Positions 25,955 through 34,328 of a DNA stretch of 64,000 nt are shown here, one piece after another. Within the stretch, counting starts at the first letter, position 1. Each line of letters opens with the position of its first letter. The position numbers and the translations under genes were made by a program. The notes beneath the pieces are model-generated. The model had not been told where the DNA came from, did not search any database, and saw only the letters and a list, made by a program, of their open reading frames with translations. Source of the stretch: Gemmatimonadota bacterium (lineage in GTDB: Bacteria > Latescibacterota > UBA2968 > GCA-2709665); assembly GCA_028877215.1 (NCBI GenBank), contig JAPPFJ010000035.1, positions 310,001 to 374,000 on the forward strand, written 5' to 3'.

Positions 25955-26983
25955 CTAATCTGCGTCGTGGAGACGCTCCAGATCGGATACCGCGGCGCCC
26001 AGGAAGTCCGGCGTCCGGGGGTGGAGGAGGCGGCCGCAGTCCCAGAAGAATCTGATCCCGCGGGCGTTTTTCACAACTGCCAGCAGCTTTCCCTCTTCAG
26101 GCGATAACGGCGCGAGAGGTTCTCCTATGACGGCCTGATAGGAAGAGCGAAACGCGTCTACGTATCCAGGCTCATAGCAATCCGAGTCTGGCTTGGCGAG
26201 GGATTCCCCTTCAACCTGTTGCAAATCAAGGGCCGGCGTTCCCCATCCGGCCGACTGGAAGTCGTGGACGTTGGCGATCCGAAGGGAACCGTTGTTCTCC
26301 ACGAGTACGTTGTGCAGTCCCGGTTCTCCCCACAAAAAGACATTACGGCCGGTTAACCTCACCTCAGGCGCGGGTTTCAGGACGGTCAGCAACCTGTCCC
26401 ACAGCTCAGGCAGCGTCGCCTCAATCGAAGAAACCAACGCCGCGTCGCCAAACAAGGCGTCCCGGACGGTGAAATTCCACGATGCCAGGTCTCTCGTACT
26501 CTCCGTCCGAAGCACTTCCGGACATGTGAGACTGTGCACGCGCGCCAGGGTCTCGCCAAGGAAGGCGCCCAGCCGCAGTTGCATCGATCGGGACGCACCC
26601 CGGTAGAAGCCGATGCCCGGCTCACCCGGTTCGCAGGGAATCAGGAGACATTCGAAAGGAAGCGGTTCCCCGCCGCCGTCGTATAGCAGAGACTCCGAAA
26701 CGGGGACGCCATCGACGGCCTGCAGCGCCCGCGTGGCGATGTACTCGGTCTTCAGACTGAAGCCACGGGACTGCCGGAACTGGATCTTCAGGAAAATCCG
26801 TCCATGGGACCGGGTCTCCACGTCGAGCGTCAGATTTATAAAATTGCCTTCCAGGCGCTGAATGGACCCGGACACACTGAAACCATGTTTCTGCAGAAGT
26901 GCGTCGATCTGAGCGCGGGAGACGTCAGGTTTATCGTCGGATAGAGCCCGGATATCCTCCATGCTGGCCAGTCGTGTTTCCAT
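25955..26983 (-). CDS. APH/ChoK-like phosphotransferase with altered catalytic loop
   Basis: 342 residues with an aminoglycoside phosphotransferase-type fold: N-lobe (RIFLKIQFRQ lysine), hinge (ECLLIPCEPG), and the C-lobe loop FLWGEPGLHNVLVENN followed by IANVHDFQSAGWG. In the family the loop normally reads H-G-D-x-x-x-x-N; here it is W-G-E, so the catalytic Asp is Glu. The metal-binding Asp of HDF is present. May be slow, altered or a pseudokinase. AGGGATC precedes the ATG. Confidence 0.75.
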   Translation of the reverse strand: METRLASMEDIRALSDDKPDVSRAQIDALLQKHGFSVSGSIQRLEGNFINLTLDVETRSHGRIFLKIQFRQSRGFSLKTEYIATRALQAVDGVPVSESLLYDGGGEPLPFECLLIPCEPGEPGIGFYRGASRSMQLRLGAFLGETLARVHSLTCPEVLRTESTRDLASWNFTVRDALFGDAALVSSIEATLPELWDRLLTVLKPAPEVRLTGRNVFLWGEPGLHNVLVENNGSLRIANVHDFQSAGWGTPALDLQQVEGESLAKPDSDCYEPGYVDAFRSSYQAVIGEPLAPLSPEEGKLLAVVKNARGIRFFWDCGRLLHPRTPDFLGAAVSDLERLHDAD

Positions 26984-27039
26984 TAGCTGCGATCCCTGTG
27001 AATCGTCCCGCCCGATTCAAACTCGATGATTCCATCCAT

Positions 27040-27768
27040 TTAAGTATCCCGCCGCATCAGGGAATAGCTCTGCGCGGTGGGGCCGATGTCTGGTTGCGTC
27101 GCCAGAAAGAGCGCCATCGGCACCACGTCTTCTGGTGATTTGAACCACTCGCCTTCGAAGTGGAGTTTCGAGACGATATCCGTTCGTACCGGACCAGGGA
27201 TCAATTCGTTTACGCTGATGTTGTGCTGCCGGAGTTCCTGCGCGAGAACGCGCGTCAACATCCAGAGACCGGCTTTCGAACAGCAGTAGGCCGAACTCTC
27301 AGCTAATCCGTTGTGGCCCATGCCGGATCCAATGGTGATGATCTTCCCGCCGCCCCGCCGCTTCATCGCCGGAATCGCCGCCCTGGCGCAATAGTACCCA
27401 CCAAGCAGATTCGTGCGAATCGTCTCATCCCAGGCAGCGGGATCGCCGCTCTCAACGGGTCCCCGGTCGAGGTTCACACCTGCATTGAGGACGGCAATGT
27501 CAATTCCGCAGAGTTCCGCTTCCGCGAATTCGAAAAGCCCGTGTACCGCATCCTGTTGCCTCACGTCCGCCTGGAACGAGACCGCGGTCCCGCCCTCTCC
27601 GCGAATTTCCCGCACGGTTTCCTGAATCTCGGATTCGGACCTCGCCGAGCAGCAGACCGATGCGCCCGCCCGCGCGTAGCCCAGCGAGATCGCACGGCCG
27701 ATGCCGCGACCCGCGCCGGTTATGACAGCGACCTTACCTGCGAGTGAATTGCTTTCCTGTTCGCCCAT
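27040..27768 (-). CDS. Short-chain dehydrogenase/reductase
   Basis: 242 residues with the SDR landmarks: NAD(P) loop ITGAGRGIGRAI, the NAG motif (AVLNAGVNL), catalytic Ser in ITIGSGMG, the YxxxK pair in SSAYCCSKAG, and the PG motif (ELIPGPVRTDI). Start chosen at MGEQESN with GGAGGGAG 8 nt upstream; the open frame extends into a repeat-rich leader. Substrate unknown. Confidence 0.9.
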   Translation of the reverse strand: MGEQESNSLAGKVAVITGAGRGIGRAISLGYARAGASVCCSARSESEIQETVREIRGEGGTAVSFQADVRQQDAVHGLFEFAEAELCGIDIAVLNAGVNLDRGPVESGDPAAWDETIRTNLLGGYYCARAAIPAMKRRGGGKIITIGSGMGHNGLAESSAYCCSKAGLWMLTRVLAQELRQHNISVNELIPGPVRTDIVSKLHFEGEWFKSPEDVVPMALFLATQPDIGPTAQSYSLMRRDT

Positions 27769-27875
27769 TAAGTGTACTCCCTCCACGTAGAACTTTCGGG
27801 CGTGCTGTTCGTCGATTGCGTTGCCCGCACTTAATTTATCAAATCCAGCCTTCTGACGCGTGGTCATTGCCTGTG

Positions 27876-27982
27876 CTGAGCTTGTCGAAGCAAGCATGCC
27901 TGCATTGAGCTTGTCGAAATGTCGAAATGCCCGCGTGTGGCTACCCATTACTTCAGCCTTCGCCGACCCTTCGACAGGCTCA
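27876..27982. repeat. REP-like 15-mer cluster 1
   Basis: CTGAGCTTGTCGAAG (27876), a second copy at 27905 and the inverted form CCTTCGACAGGCTCA (27968) face each other and can pair. The same motif pair recurs near 30.5 and 59.1 kb. Confidence 0.65.
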
Positions 27983-28053
27983 TGGACCACAAACTCAGGA
28001 AGCGCCTCGGGACGGGTATCAGGCCGCTGGCTCGGTACCGTGCGGAACCCGGT

Positions 28054-28605
28054 TCACGTCCGGTTTCTTTCCGCCTCCCATTCGCATCGCAACAGTCCGC
28101 AACACACCGTGTTCCTGAATTCCCCTCGCACGTATTGATCCTGGCGCAGGAAGCCCTCGCGGGCCATGCCAAGCTTCTCCATGATCCGGAGGGAGCCGAC
28201 GTTCCGCTCGTCGGTCGTCGCCTGGATACGATTGAGATCGGGACAGGCGGTAAACGACGCGTCGATAACGGCGCCGGCCGCTTCCGTGGCCAACCCCTTC
28301 CCCCAAAGGCGCCTGGCAATGCTATAGCCGATTGTACCGACGCGATTCCTGATGTCAAATCCGATATCAACGCCGCCAATGGCGGATCCGGCGTATTCGA
28401 TCGCCCAGGACGCACGATTCTTGTGGTCCTGCGACAGTTTGCCGGCCAGGAACTCCTCCGCGTCGGCTCTCGTGTAGGGTTGGGGAACCGGGCCAAGATA
28501 ACGCGCCCATTCCGGATCGGACGCGTACGACAGAACGTCTTCAACGTCGTCGAGACTGTATGGTCTGAGTATCAACCGTTCTGTTTCAATGACATCCGGC
28601 AGCAT
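28054..28605 (-). CDS. RimJ/RimL-type GNAT acetyltransferase
   Basis: 183 residues. Family start TERLILRPYSLDDVEDV, acetyl-CoA loop RRLWGKGLATEA, and the typical NVGSLRIMEKLGM segment. The GAGG site lies 7 nt before the ATG. These enzymes acetylate ribosomal-protein N-termini or small amines, but the substrate here is open. Confidence 0.88.
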   Translation of the reverse strand: MLPDVIETERLILRPYSLDDVEDVLSYASDPEWARYLGPVPQPYTRADAEEFLAGKLSQDHKNRASWAIEYAGSAIGGVDIGFDIRNRVGTIGYSIARRLWGKGLATEAAGAVIDASFTACPDLNRIQATTDERNVGSLRIMEKLGMAREGFLRQDQYVRGEFRNTVCCGLLRCEWEAERNRT

Positions 28606-28669
28606 GTCAAAACCTCGATTGGTCCGTCACGAATACGGGTACGACCGCCAGGAACAGCCGCCACACCCA

Positions 28670-28690
28670 GGGCAACCACAAGGGTTGCCC
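28670..28690. repeat. GGGCAACC hairpin repeat, copy 1
   Basis: GGGCAACC-ACAAG-GGTTGCCC stem-loop, 40 bp from the end of a minus-strand gene. Identical 24-bp sequence at 31457-31480; a longer variant at 39653. Confidence 0.6.
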
Positions 28691-28728
28691 CTACGCGGGA
28701 TTCGGAAACAACATAAGTGTCAGACTGA

Positions 28729-29598
28729 TCACTCCCCAAATTGGGACTCGATGGCACGGACAATGCCGGGCACGTGCTCGTCGAAGCCGCGATTCAGGGC
28801 AAAGAAGAGGACGAAGAAGAGCTTTCGCTTCGACTGGTAATCCACCCTCGTCCAAAAATTCTCGCCAAGCGGCAACCGATAGGCCTGGGCCATATCCTTT
28901 GCGAACGGCTTCCCGAACCTTCGGTAGAATGTCGCAAAATCAGCCGCGGGATCACCAAGGCTGATGTCGCCGAAGTCAATTACCCCTGTGAGCCTGAATC
29001 CCGCCGCGTCAATCAGGACATTGCTGGTACCAAAGTCCGAATGGGTAACGACCGTTGGGTACGCCGCGGACGCGATTCCCGACAGCGCTCGACGAAAGTA
29101 GCCTTCGGCTTGCTTCCGGATATCGCACCGCAGACGCGGCGCGGCGGCCGGCCACAACTCCTCCCAGAAATCGCCGCCACCGAATGGCGCGGGATTGAGG
29201 TACCGATGCTCGAACGGTACGGCATGTAGACTGGATAGAAAATCGCCCAGAGACGCTGCGTGTGACGTCCTCTCACGCCTGCCCAGACTGCAGAAAACAG
29301 ATTCGGAAAACTTATCACCCGCGATCTTTTCGTAGGCGATAAAATCGGCGCCCGAGTACCTTATGTCGGGGATCGGTAAGGGTGAATGTCCCTTGAACAG
29401 CGGCAGAAATGCCTGCTCAACGGCAAGCTGCGTATTCGATGGGTCCCGAACGAAACGAAATATCCATTTCCTGTTTACCTCCAGGACGATGTGCGTCCAT
29501 CCCTCATCTATCCTGACGAGCGACTCGACCGGCTCATTCAAAACTTCACGGACCGTCAACTCACGGTTGTCCACTGGTTTTTCGAACGTATCTGCCAT
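28729..29598 (-). CDS. Aminoglycoside/macrolide phosphotransferase family protein
   Basis: 289 residues with an intact kinase signature: hinge FIAYEKIAGDKF, catalytic loop VVTHSDFGTSNVLID (HxDxxxxN) and metal loop GVIDFGDISLGDPAADF. Length and motif spacing match MPH/APH antibiotic kinases and related sugar or choline kinases. Whether it modifies antibiotics is not known. Cytosolic. Confidence 0.85.
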   Translation of the reverse strand: MADTFEKPVDNRELTVREVLNEPVESLVRIDEGWTHIVLEVNRKWIFRFVRDPSNTQLAVEQAFLPLFKGHSPLPIPDIRYSGADFIAYEKIAGDKFSESVFCSLGRRERTSHAASLGDFLSSLHAVPFEHRYLNPAPFGGGDFWEELWPAAAPRLRCDIRKQAEGYFRRALSGIASAAYPTVVTHSDFGTSNVLIDAAGFRLTGVIDFGDISLGDPAADFATFYRRFGKPFAKDMAQAYRLPLGENFWTRVDYQSKRKLFFVLFFALNRGFDEHVPGIVRAIESQFGE

Positions 29599-29641
29599 TG
29601 GCGTGTCATTCTCTTGTTTCTCGGACTAGCGACTCCGCCTC

Positions 29642-30391
29642 TCAATCGGTGACGCAAGAAGCAAGCGCATCTCTGAATACCTCCGCCGCAGTGGATATGA
29701 CCTCTTGCCAAAGCCTGCGCCCTAACTCGGCACTCGCTTTGGACGCATCGCCGATGACGCCGTTATCCGAATATTTCGTGAAGTCGAGATCCGGATCATC
29801 CCAATCGACTTCTCGGGAACGGGACGAAGGGATGCTTTCGAGCCGTACCGTCCCCGGGCGCTTGTACAGGGCGATCGAGGTTGTGAAACTGTCGGCGTGG
29901 CCGCCTGGAACGCATGGATCGGCAACTTGACGCCAGATCTCATTGTATGGCAGGGAGGGAAGGCAAGCCATACGTCCCGGGTTGAACTTCGCATTGAACC
30001 GATCCACTGCCTCCTGAAGTCGATGCTCGCCACAGCCGCGCCAGACGACAATGGCTCGGAAGCCCTGCTCTGCCAGCGATTTCATGATGTGATAGGCGAA
30101 ATCGTCGTGCAACGGGTGAGGGATGTTCACGTAGCCCGAGCCGAATCCCCGATGTTCGGGCGTGGGACCGAATGGCATGGCCGGCAGGACGATGGCCTTT
30201 ACACCGTAGGCGCATGCCGCATGCTGCGCAGCCTCGATGGCAACGGTCTCAGCAAACCACGTATCGAAATCCACCGGCAGGTGCGGGCCCTGCTGTTCGG
30301 TGCATCCCGTGGGTACGATCGCCGCGCATCCGGCATCAACAAGGTCCCTGATCTCCAGGTACGTATGATCGGCGAATTTGTGGGATTTCAT
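29642..30391 (-). CDS. Creatininase-family amidohydrolase
   Basis: 249 residues. The family metal site is visible: VPTGCTEQQGPHLPVDFDTW (Glu and His ligands), GFGSGYVNIPHP and GGHADSFTTS. Members hydrolyse cyclic amides or formamides in creatinine, mycofactocin and flavin routes; the particular substrate is not assignable. Start at the second Met, 30391; an earlier Met 9 nt upstream is possible. Confidence 0.85.
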   Translation of the reverse strand: MKSHKFADHTYLEIRDLVDAGCAAIVPTGCTEQQGPHLPVDFDTWFAETVAIEAAQHAACAYGVKAIVLPAMPFGPTPEHRGFGSGYVNIPHPLHDDFAYHIMKSLAEQGFRAIVVWRGCGEHRLQEAVDRFNAKFNPGRMACLPSLPYNEIWRQVADPCVPGGHADSFTTSIALYKRPGTVRLESIPSSRSREVDWDDPDLDFTKYSDNGVIGDASKASAELGRRLWQEVISTAAEVFRDALASCVTD

Positions 30392-30743
30392 TTTGCACAT
30401 GAGTGGTATTACGGGGAGCGATTCCTAGTCTACAACCTCCGCTGCAGCGGTAAGCTTGTCAAAGGGGTCATTGAGCCTACCAAAACGTGGTCACTGAGCT
30501 TGTCGAAGTGCCCGTGTTTCGGCATCCGTTCGACACCTCCTAACAACCCTTCGCCGGCCCTTCGACAGGCTCAGGGAACGGCTCAGGGCAAGGCGAAGGA
30601 ACTCAGTTTCGGGAATACCCTACGGATTGCATTTTGCATTTTAGCCGACGAAAGACTGTCAACATTTGTTGGTCTCCTGTCAATAATCGTCGGCTTGCCC
30701 CTACACGGGGTGAAGGCGTATAAGTTGTGGATGGACTGCGATT
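30392..30743. repeat. Intergenic region with REP-like 15-mer cluster 2
   Basis: No gene. CTGAGCTTGTCGAAG at 30494 faces CCTTCGACAGGCTCAGG at 30559, separated by about 50 bp, same motif pair as at 27.9 and 59.1 kb. Followed by CTTGCCCCTACACGGGG. Confidence 0.6.
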
Positions 30744-31409
30744 CTAAGGTCCTGTAGTTTGCTTCCAAAGGTCCAGCGCATGCTGAAAGCCGATTTCGGG
30801 GCTGCTGAGGATCGGAATTGAGACTTCCGGGCACAGTTCCGCGGCTCCTGCCATCGAGGCCTGCGCCAGTACGATGACGTCTCCTTCGGACGCACGCTCC
30901 TTTAGCTTGCGGGCGATTTCACTGAAATACCCTTCGTTGTCGCCCTCCTCGAGCCTGCTCCACGCGTTGTCACATAGGACCTCGATCAGATCAATGCGCT
31001 TCTTGCGCGTATTTGCGACTTCAAGAATCAGATTTCGAGTTGGCGCAAGTGTACTTTCAAGAGCCGCGGCAACGATGATTCGCGACCCGATTTGGACGGC
31101 TTTCTCCGCCATCGGGCGATCGACCCGAACGACGACGCCTTCCGCTGTGGCGTTCGCCCCTTCCGCACTCGCTCCAATTGTCGAACAGGTGCAGAGCACC
31201 ACGCGCGCCCCTTCTTCGATCGCGGCACCGATACGGCCCTGAATGCGTCCATTTAGATCCTGACCGATTCCCTTTTCGCGAGCCTCCGTTAAAAATCCCT
31301 CTTCAACAATATGTCTGACGGGCAATTCCGGATCGGCTTCCGCTACAAGCCGATCGAAGGTATCGATAAGCACTGGTGTCGTGTGAAGAAACGCAAGATG
31401 GGATTGCAT
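30744..31409 (-). CDS. Asp/Glu racemase-like protein
   Basis: About 221 residues with the paired-Cys-type racemase fold: VVLCTCSTIGASAEG supplies the first active-site Cys. The second half has VIVLAQASMAGA, where a typical racemase has Cys; here it is Ala-Ser, so the two-base mechanism may be altered. MQSH start (AAAGGAATTC upstream) preferred; MKGI 18 nt earlier is possible. Related to hydantoin racemase and arylmalonate decarboxylase, some of which use a single Cys. Confidence 0.75.
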   Translation of the reverse strand: MQSHLAFLHTTPVLIDTFDRLVAEADPELPVRHIVEEGFLTEAREKGIGQDLNGRIQGRIGAAIEEGARVVLCTCSTIGASAEGANATAEGVVVRVDRPMAEKAVQIGSRIIVAAALESTLAPTRNLILEVANTRKKRIDLIEVLCDNAWSRLEEGDNEGYFSEIARKLKERASEGDVIVLAQASMAGAAELCPEVSIPILSSPEIGFQHALDLWKQTTGP

Positions 31410-31459
31410 TGGATGAATTCCTTTCATTGATTGATAACCTCTTGATGCGGAGAAATCCA

Positions 31460-31480
31460 GGGCAACCACAAGGGTTGCCC
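31460..31480. repeat. GGGCAACC hairpin repeat, copy 2
   Basis: Same stem-loop as at 28670 (CCAGGGCAACCACAAGGGTT plus GCCC), 50 bp upstream of the racemase-like start on the minus strand. Confidence 0.6.
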
Positions 31481-31535
31481 GTACACAAAATGAGGTATCC
31501 GCAGTTGGAAAGTGGGCATTCCTGACTCCTTTTTT

Positions 31536-32330
31536 TCACGGCGCCGATGCGGCGACGGTCAACCACGCCGGCAGACCCGCGCCCGGATTCACGCGCCAGT
31601 CCAGCAGCGAATCGTCCGTATCGGCCGCCCCATTGCCTCCCCGCCAGAATCCGGAATCCCGAGCCGGACTTTCGATGACTTTCATCAACACCAATCCTGC
31701 CTGCGCCAACGGATTGAGCAGGTCGGCGAGGGTCCAATGGTGCTCGTACGAATCCTCTTCGGACCTGTGGAAAGGGCCGGAATCCCAATAGGTTTTCGTC
31801 ATTTCTAAAGGTGCGACCTGTTCCTTCCACGGGCGGGTGAATGGATGAACGTCGTAGAAGACGTATGCGCCTCCAGATTGCAGGATACGCGCGACCTCCG
31901 AGAATACGCCGTAGAGATCGGCGATCCACACGAAAAAGCCGTTCGTCGAACAGACGAGATCGAAGCTCGAATCGGACAGCGAATCGAGGCTGGCGGCATC
32001 GGAACGCACGAATTCTATTGACAGGCCCAGCGCATCCGCCCGGTCCGCCGCTAGTCTCAGTCGTTCCTCAGAGATGTCCGTTGACGTCACCCTGGCGCCC
32101 AGACTCGCAAGCGCATAGGCCGCCAGGTTGTCTCCGCTGCCGATCACACAGGCCCGTTTTCCGTCAAGCGTTCCCATCATTTCCCGGATCGTCTCGAGCG
32201 CCCCGCCTTCGAATGCCAACCCGGGTTCGAGTCGACACCTGCGCCAGAGGCCGTCGCGATTCAGGCGTTCCTCCCAATCCTCTGCCTTTTCGTCCCATCG
32301 CCGGCGGTTGGCTTCGTGTATTTCGTTCAT
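31536..32330 (-). CDS. Class I SAM-dependent methyltransferase
   Basis: 264 residues. Begins NRRRWDEKAEDWEERL, a lead-in typical of ubiquinone/menaquinone-like methyltransferases. Motif I ACVIGSGDNLAAYALASLGA, acidic VTSTDISEERL, then FDLVCSTNGFFVWI and YVFYDVHPFTRP. Intact. Substrate unknown. Confidence 0.87.
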   Translation of the reverse strand: MNEIHEANRRRWDEKAEDWEERLNRDGLWRRCRLEPGLAFEGGALETIREMMGTLDGKRACVIGSGDNLAAYALASLGARVTSTDISEERLRLAADRADALGLSIEFVRSDAASLDSLSDSSFDLVCSTNGFFVWIADLYGVFSEVARILQSGGAYVFYDVHPFTRPWKEQVAPLEMTKTYWDSGPFHRSEEDSYEHHWTLADLLNPLAQAGLVLMKVIESPARDSGFWRGGNGAADTDDSLLDWRVNPGAGLPAWLTVAASAP

Positions 32331-32421
32331 GGATTGGACCCCGGGGAAACCCCTTCTGTGCGTCATTCCGAATCGTACAAAACGCAAAATACCTTGAAAC
32401 GGGAGATCGGATGGTCTCCAA

Positions 32422-33030
32422 TCAGGACCTGGGAAGAATCCGATTCAGCAATTCAGGATACCGTCGACGCAAATCCAGAAGCCTGGCGGCCGTTCCCACC
32501 GGCTTCACGCGGGCGGAACGGGGAATTCGCGTCTGCTCCCGGAGGATGGCCCCCTGCTGCTCGAGGTGTTGGATGGTGGAAGATTCCGTGGCGAGCTGAT
32601 GGAAGAGACCCGACTCCAGGGTCACGATGCCCGAGAGGTCGCCCGGCGCCGCCCGCGCGGTGGCGTGGCCGGCGTACACCGCGACCACGGCGCCCGGGAC
32701 AAAACCCGGATCGTTCCCTTCCCACAGGAACTGCACGCCATCCGGAACGCTACCCGGCGGAAGCGTCGATACGTTTCCGGCCGGGTCCAATGAAAAGGGT
32801 TTCGCAGAACGGTCGAACGCGACTCTGCAGCCGATTTCTTCCGTCGCCTCCCTCTGCAGCGCGTTCTCCAGGGACTCGCCTTCCTCAACCGTGCCGCCGA
32901 TGCAACTCATGCCAATTTCGATAATCGCATCCGGTCCGCGCTTCCATTTCGCCTCTCTCTGGAGTTCGAAGAGAAAGCCGTTCCTCTCCGTGAGGACAAT
33001 CGCAACGCCTATGATCATAAAGTCTGACAT
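32422..33030 (-). CDS. Nudix hydrolase
   Basis: 202 residues. Nudix box GGTVEEGESLENALQREATE then EIG fits GX5EX7REUXEEXGU. Long C-terminal extension (about 100 residues) beyond the core domain. Cleaves a nucleoside-diphosphate-linked compound; substrate not predictable. One of three Nudix genes within 2 kb. Confidence 0.88.
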   Translation of the reverse strand: MSDFMIIGVAIVLTERNGFLFELQREAKWKRGPDAIIEIGMSCIGGTVEEGESLENALQREATEEIGCRVAFDRSAKPFSLDPAGNVSTLPPGSVPDGVQFLWEGNDPGFVPGAVVAVYAGHATARAAPGDLSGIVTLESGLFHQLATESSTIQHLEQQGAILREQTRIPRSARVKPVGTAARLLDLRRRYPELLNRILPRS

Positions 33031-33055
33031 TCGACCAGGATTCGTATGTATTTGA

Positions 33056-33230
33056 GGACGTTAAATCGAATATTTGCAAATTGACAAAGGCGATTGAACT
33101 GCGGATGACCAGGATACACCAGGTTATTGGACGCGAACTGAAAAAACGTCCTTTTGGACGACTATTGCGCCCCATTTCAGGGGTTTTCGTCACGTCGCCG
33201 CGTTGCGGTTTCTTTCGAACTGGGGTTAAT
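33056..33230 (+). repeat. 175-bp dispersed repeat, copy C
   Basis: Begins GGACGTTAAATCGAATATTT, contains GGACGCGAACTGAAAAAACG plus TCC, and ends CTGGGGTTAAT. Homologous to copies at 5142 and 9583; fills the gap between two minus-strand Nudix genes. Confidence 0.75.
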
Positions 33231-33285
33231 TGTCGGCCGATTCTGCCCGCCGAGTTGACGCCAGGTCTGGCGATGGGTGAATCGC

Positions 33286-33723
33286 TTACAGCTGTCCCTT
33301 GTTGAGCAATTCGATAGCGGAAGGACCGCTCTGGACCCTGTAGTGCGTTCCCGTCCTGTCCGTAAAAAAGTCACGGATACGCTCCACCTGCTTCGGTACG
33401 GTGTTCCGGGGAAACCGGTCCGGAGAGAAGTACTCTATCCGGTCTGCCTCGTCCGTGAGACGGACCGCGCCTCCGGTTATCCGGCAGAAGAACGAAAAGA
33501 CAACCTCGTTCCTGTCCGGTTTGCTGTAAACCCCGGAGAGATGGACGGGCGCCGCTTCCAGACCCGTCTCCTCCACGATCTCCCGCACGAGCGCATCCCA
33601 GGGACTCTCGCCCGGCTCGACGCCGCCCCCGGGCAGGTTCCACAGGTCGTAGTCGCGCCGGTGGCAAAGCAGCACACGGTCTTCTTCATCGGTGACGATT
33701 CCGAAAACGCCGATCCTGAACAT
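33286..33723 (-). CDS. Nudix hydrolase (MutT/ADP-ribose type)
   Basis: 145 residues. Starts IGVFGIVTDEEDRVLLCHR. Nudix box GGGVEPGESPWDALVREIVE then ETG. Compact single-domain enzyme. Starts 2 nt after the stop of the upstream Nudix gene, so the two are translationally coupled. Confidence 0.9.
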   Translation of the reverse strand: MFRIGVFGIVTDEEDRVLLCHRRDYDLWNLPGGGVEPGESPWDALVREIVEETGLEAAPVHLSGVYSKPDRNEVVFSFFCRITGGAVRLTDEADRIEYFSPDRFPRNTVPKQVERIRDFFTDRTGTHYRVQSGPSAIELLNKGQL

Positions 33724-33725
33724 GA

Positions 33726-34295
33726 TCAGGTACCTTCCCTCACAAACCGTACATATTCCAGTTCGGCTTCGGATATACCGAGGCTGGCAAGTCGGCCCAT
33801 CGGGACAAATGCCGCCGACTCCTCATAGTCGTCATCTCCCATTGAATCCGGCATATACTTTGAAGCGCAGGCCGCGTAGACGACTTGAAAAAAGTGAGGG
33901 TGAGGGAACCGGTATCCGGCAGGTTTCGGCTCTTTATGTTCCAGGTGGATGAACCCCAGTCGCGAGACCGCTCGAATCGTCCAGCCCGTCTCCTCCGCAA
34001 CTTCGCGATGAAGCGTCTGTTCGAAGCTCTCTCCCGCTTCACGGCGCCCTCCCGGCAAAATGTGATACCCCTCGCGGTTGCGAAGAACGAGAACGGAATC
34101 GCCCTTGAGTACGAGACATCGAACAGAGGACACAAGTTGTTGTGGCGGCTGTTCATTGGAAAGGAAATAGCGCACGCGCAGAGGGAGAGCGCCGTCTGAC
34201 CACCGGGTTTCCGTCTCGAAGAAAGATGACTTGCCGGCGAGGAATGCCCGTATTTCGTCGTCAGGATTCAATCCGAGGTCCATTGGAAGTCGCAC
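33726..34295 (-). CDS. Nudix hydrolase with N-terminal extension
   Basis: 189 residues. An N-terminal segment of about 55 residues precedes the Nudix fold (VRCLVLKGDSVLVLRNREGY), with box GGRREAGESFEQTLHREVAE then ETG. First gene of the two-gene Nudix operon. Substrate unknown. Confidence 0.88.
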   Translation of the reverse strand: MRLPMDLGLNPDDEIRAFLAGKSSFFETETRWSDGALPLRVRYFLSNEQPPQQLVSSVRCLVLKGDSVLVLRNREGYHILPGGRREAGESFEQTLHREVAEETGWTIRAVSRLGFIHLEHKEPKPAGYRFPHPHFFQVVYAACASKYMPDSMGDDDYEESAAFVPMGRLASLGISEAELEYVRFVREGT

Positions 34296-34328
34296 GTGGC
34301 ATAGGATTATTATCAGTATTCTAGTCAG

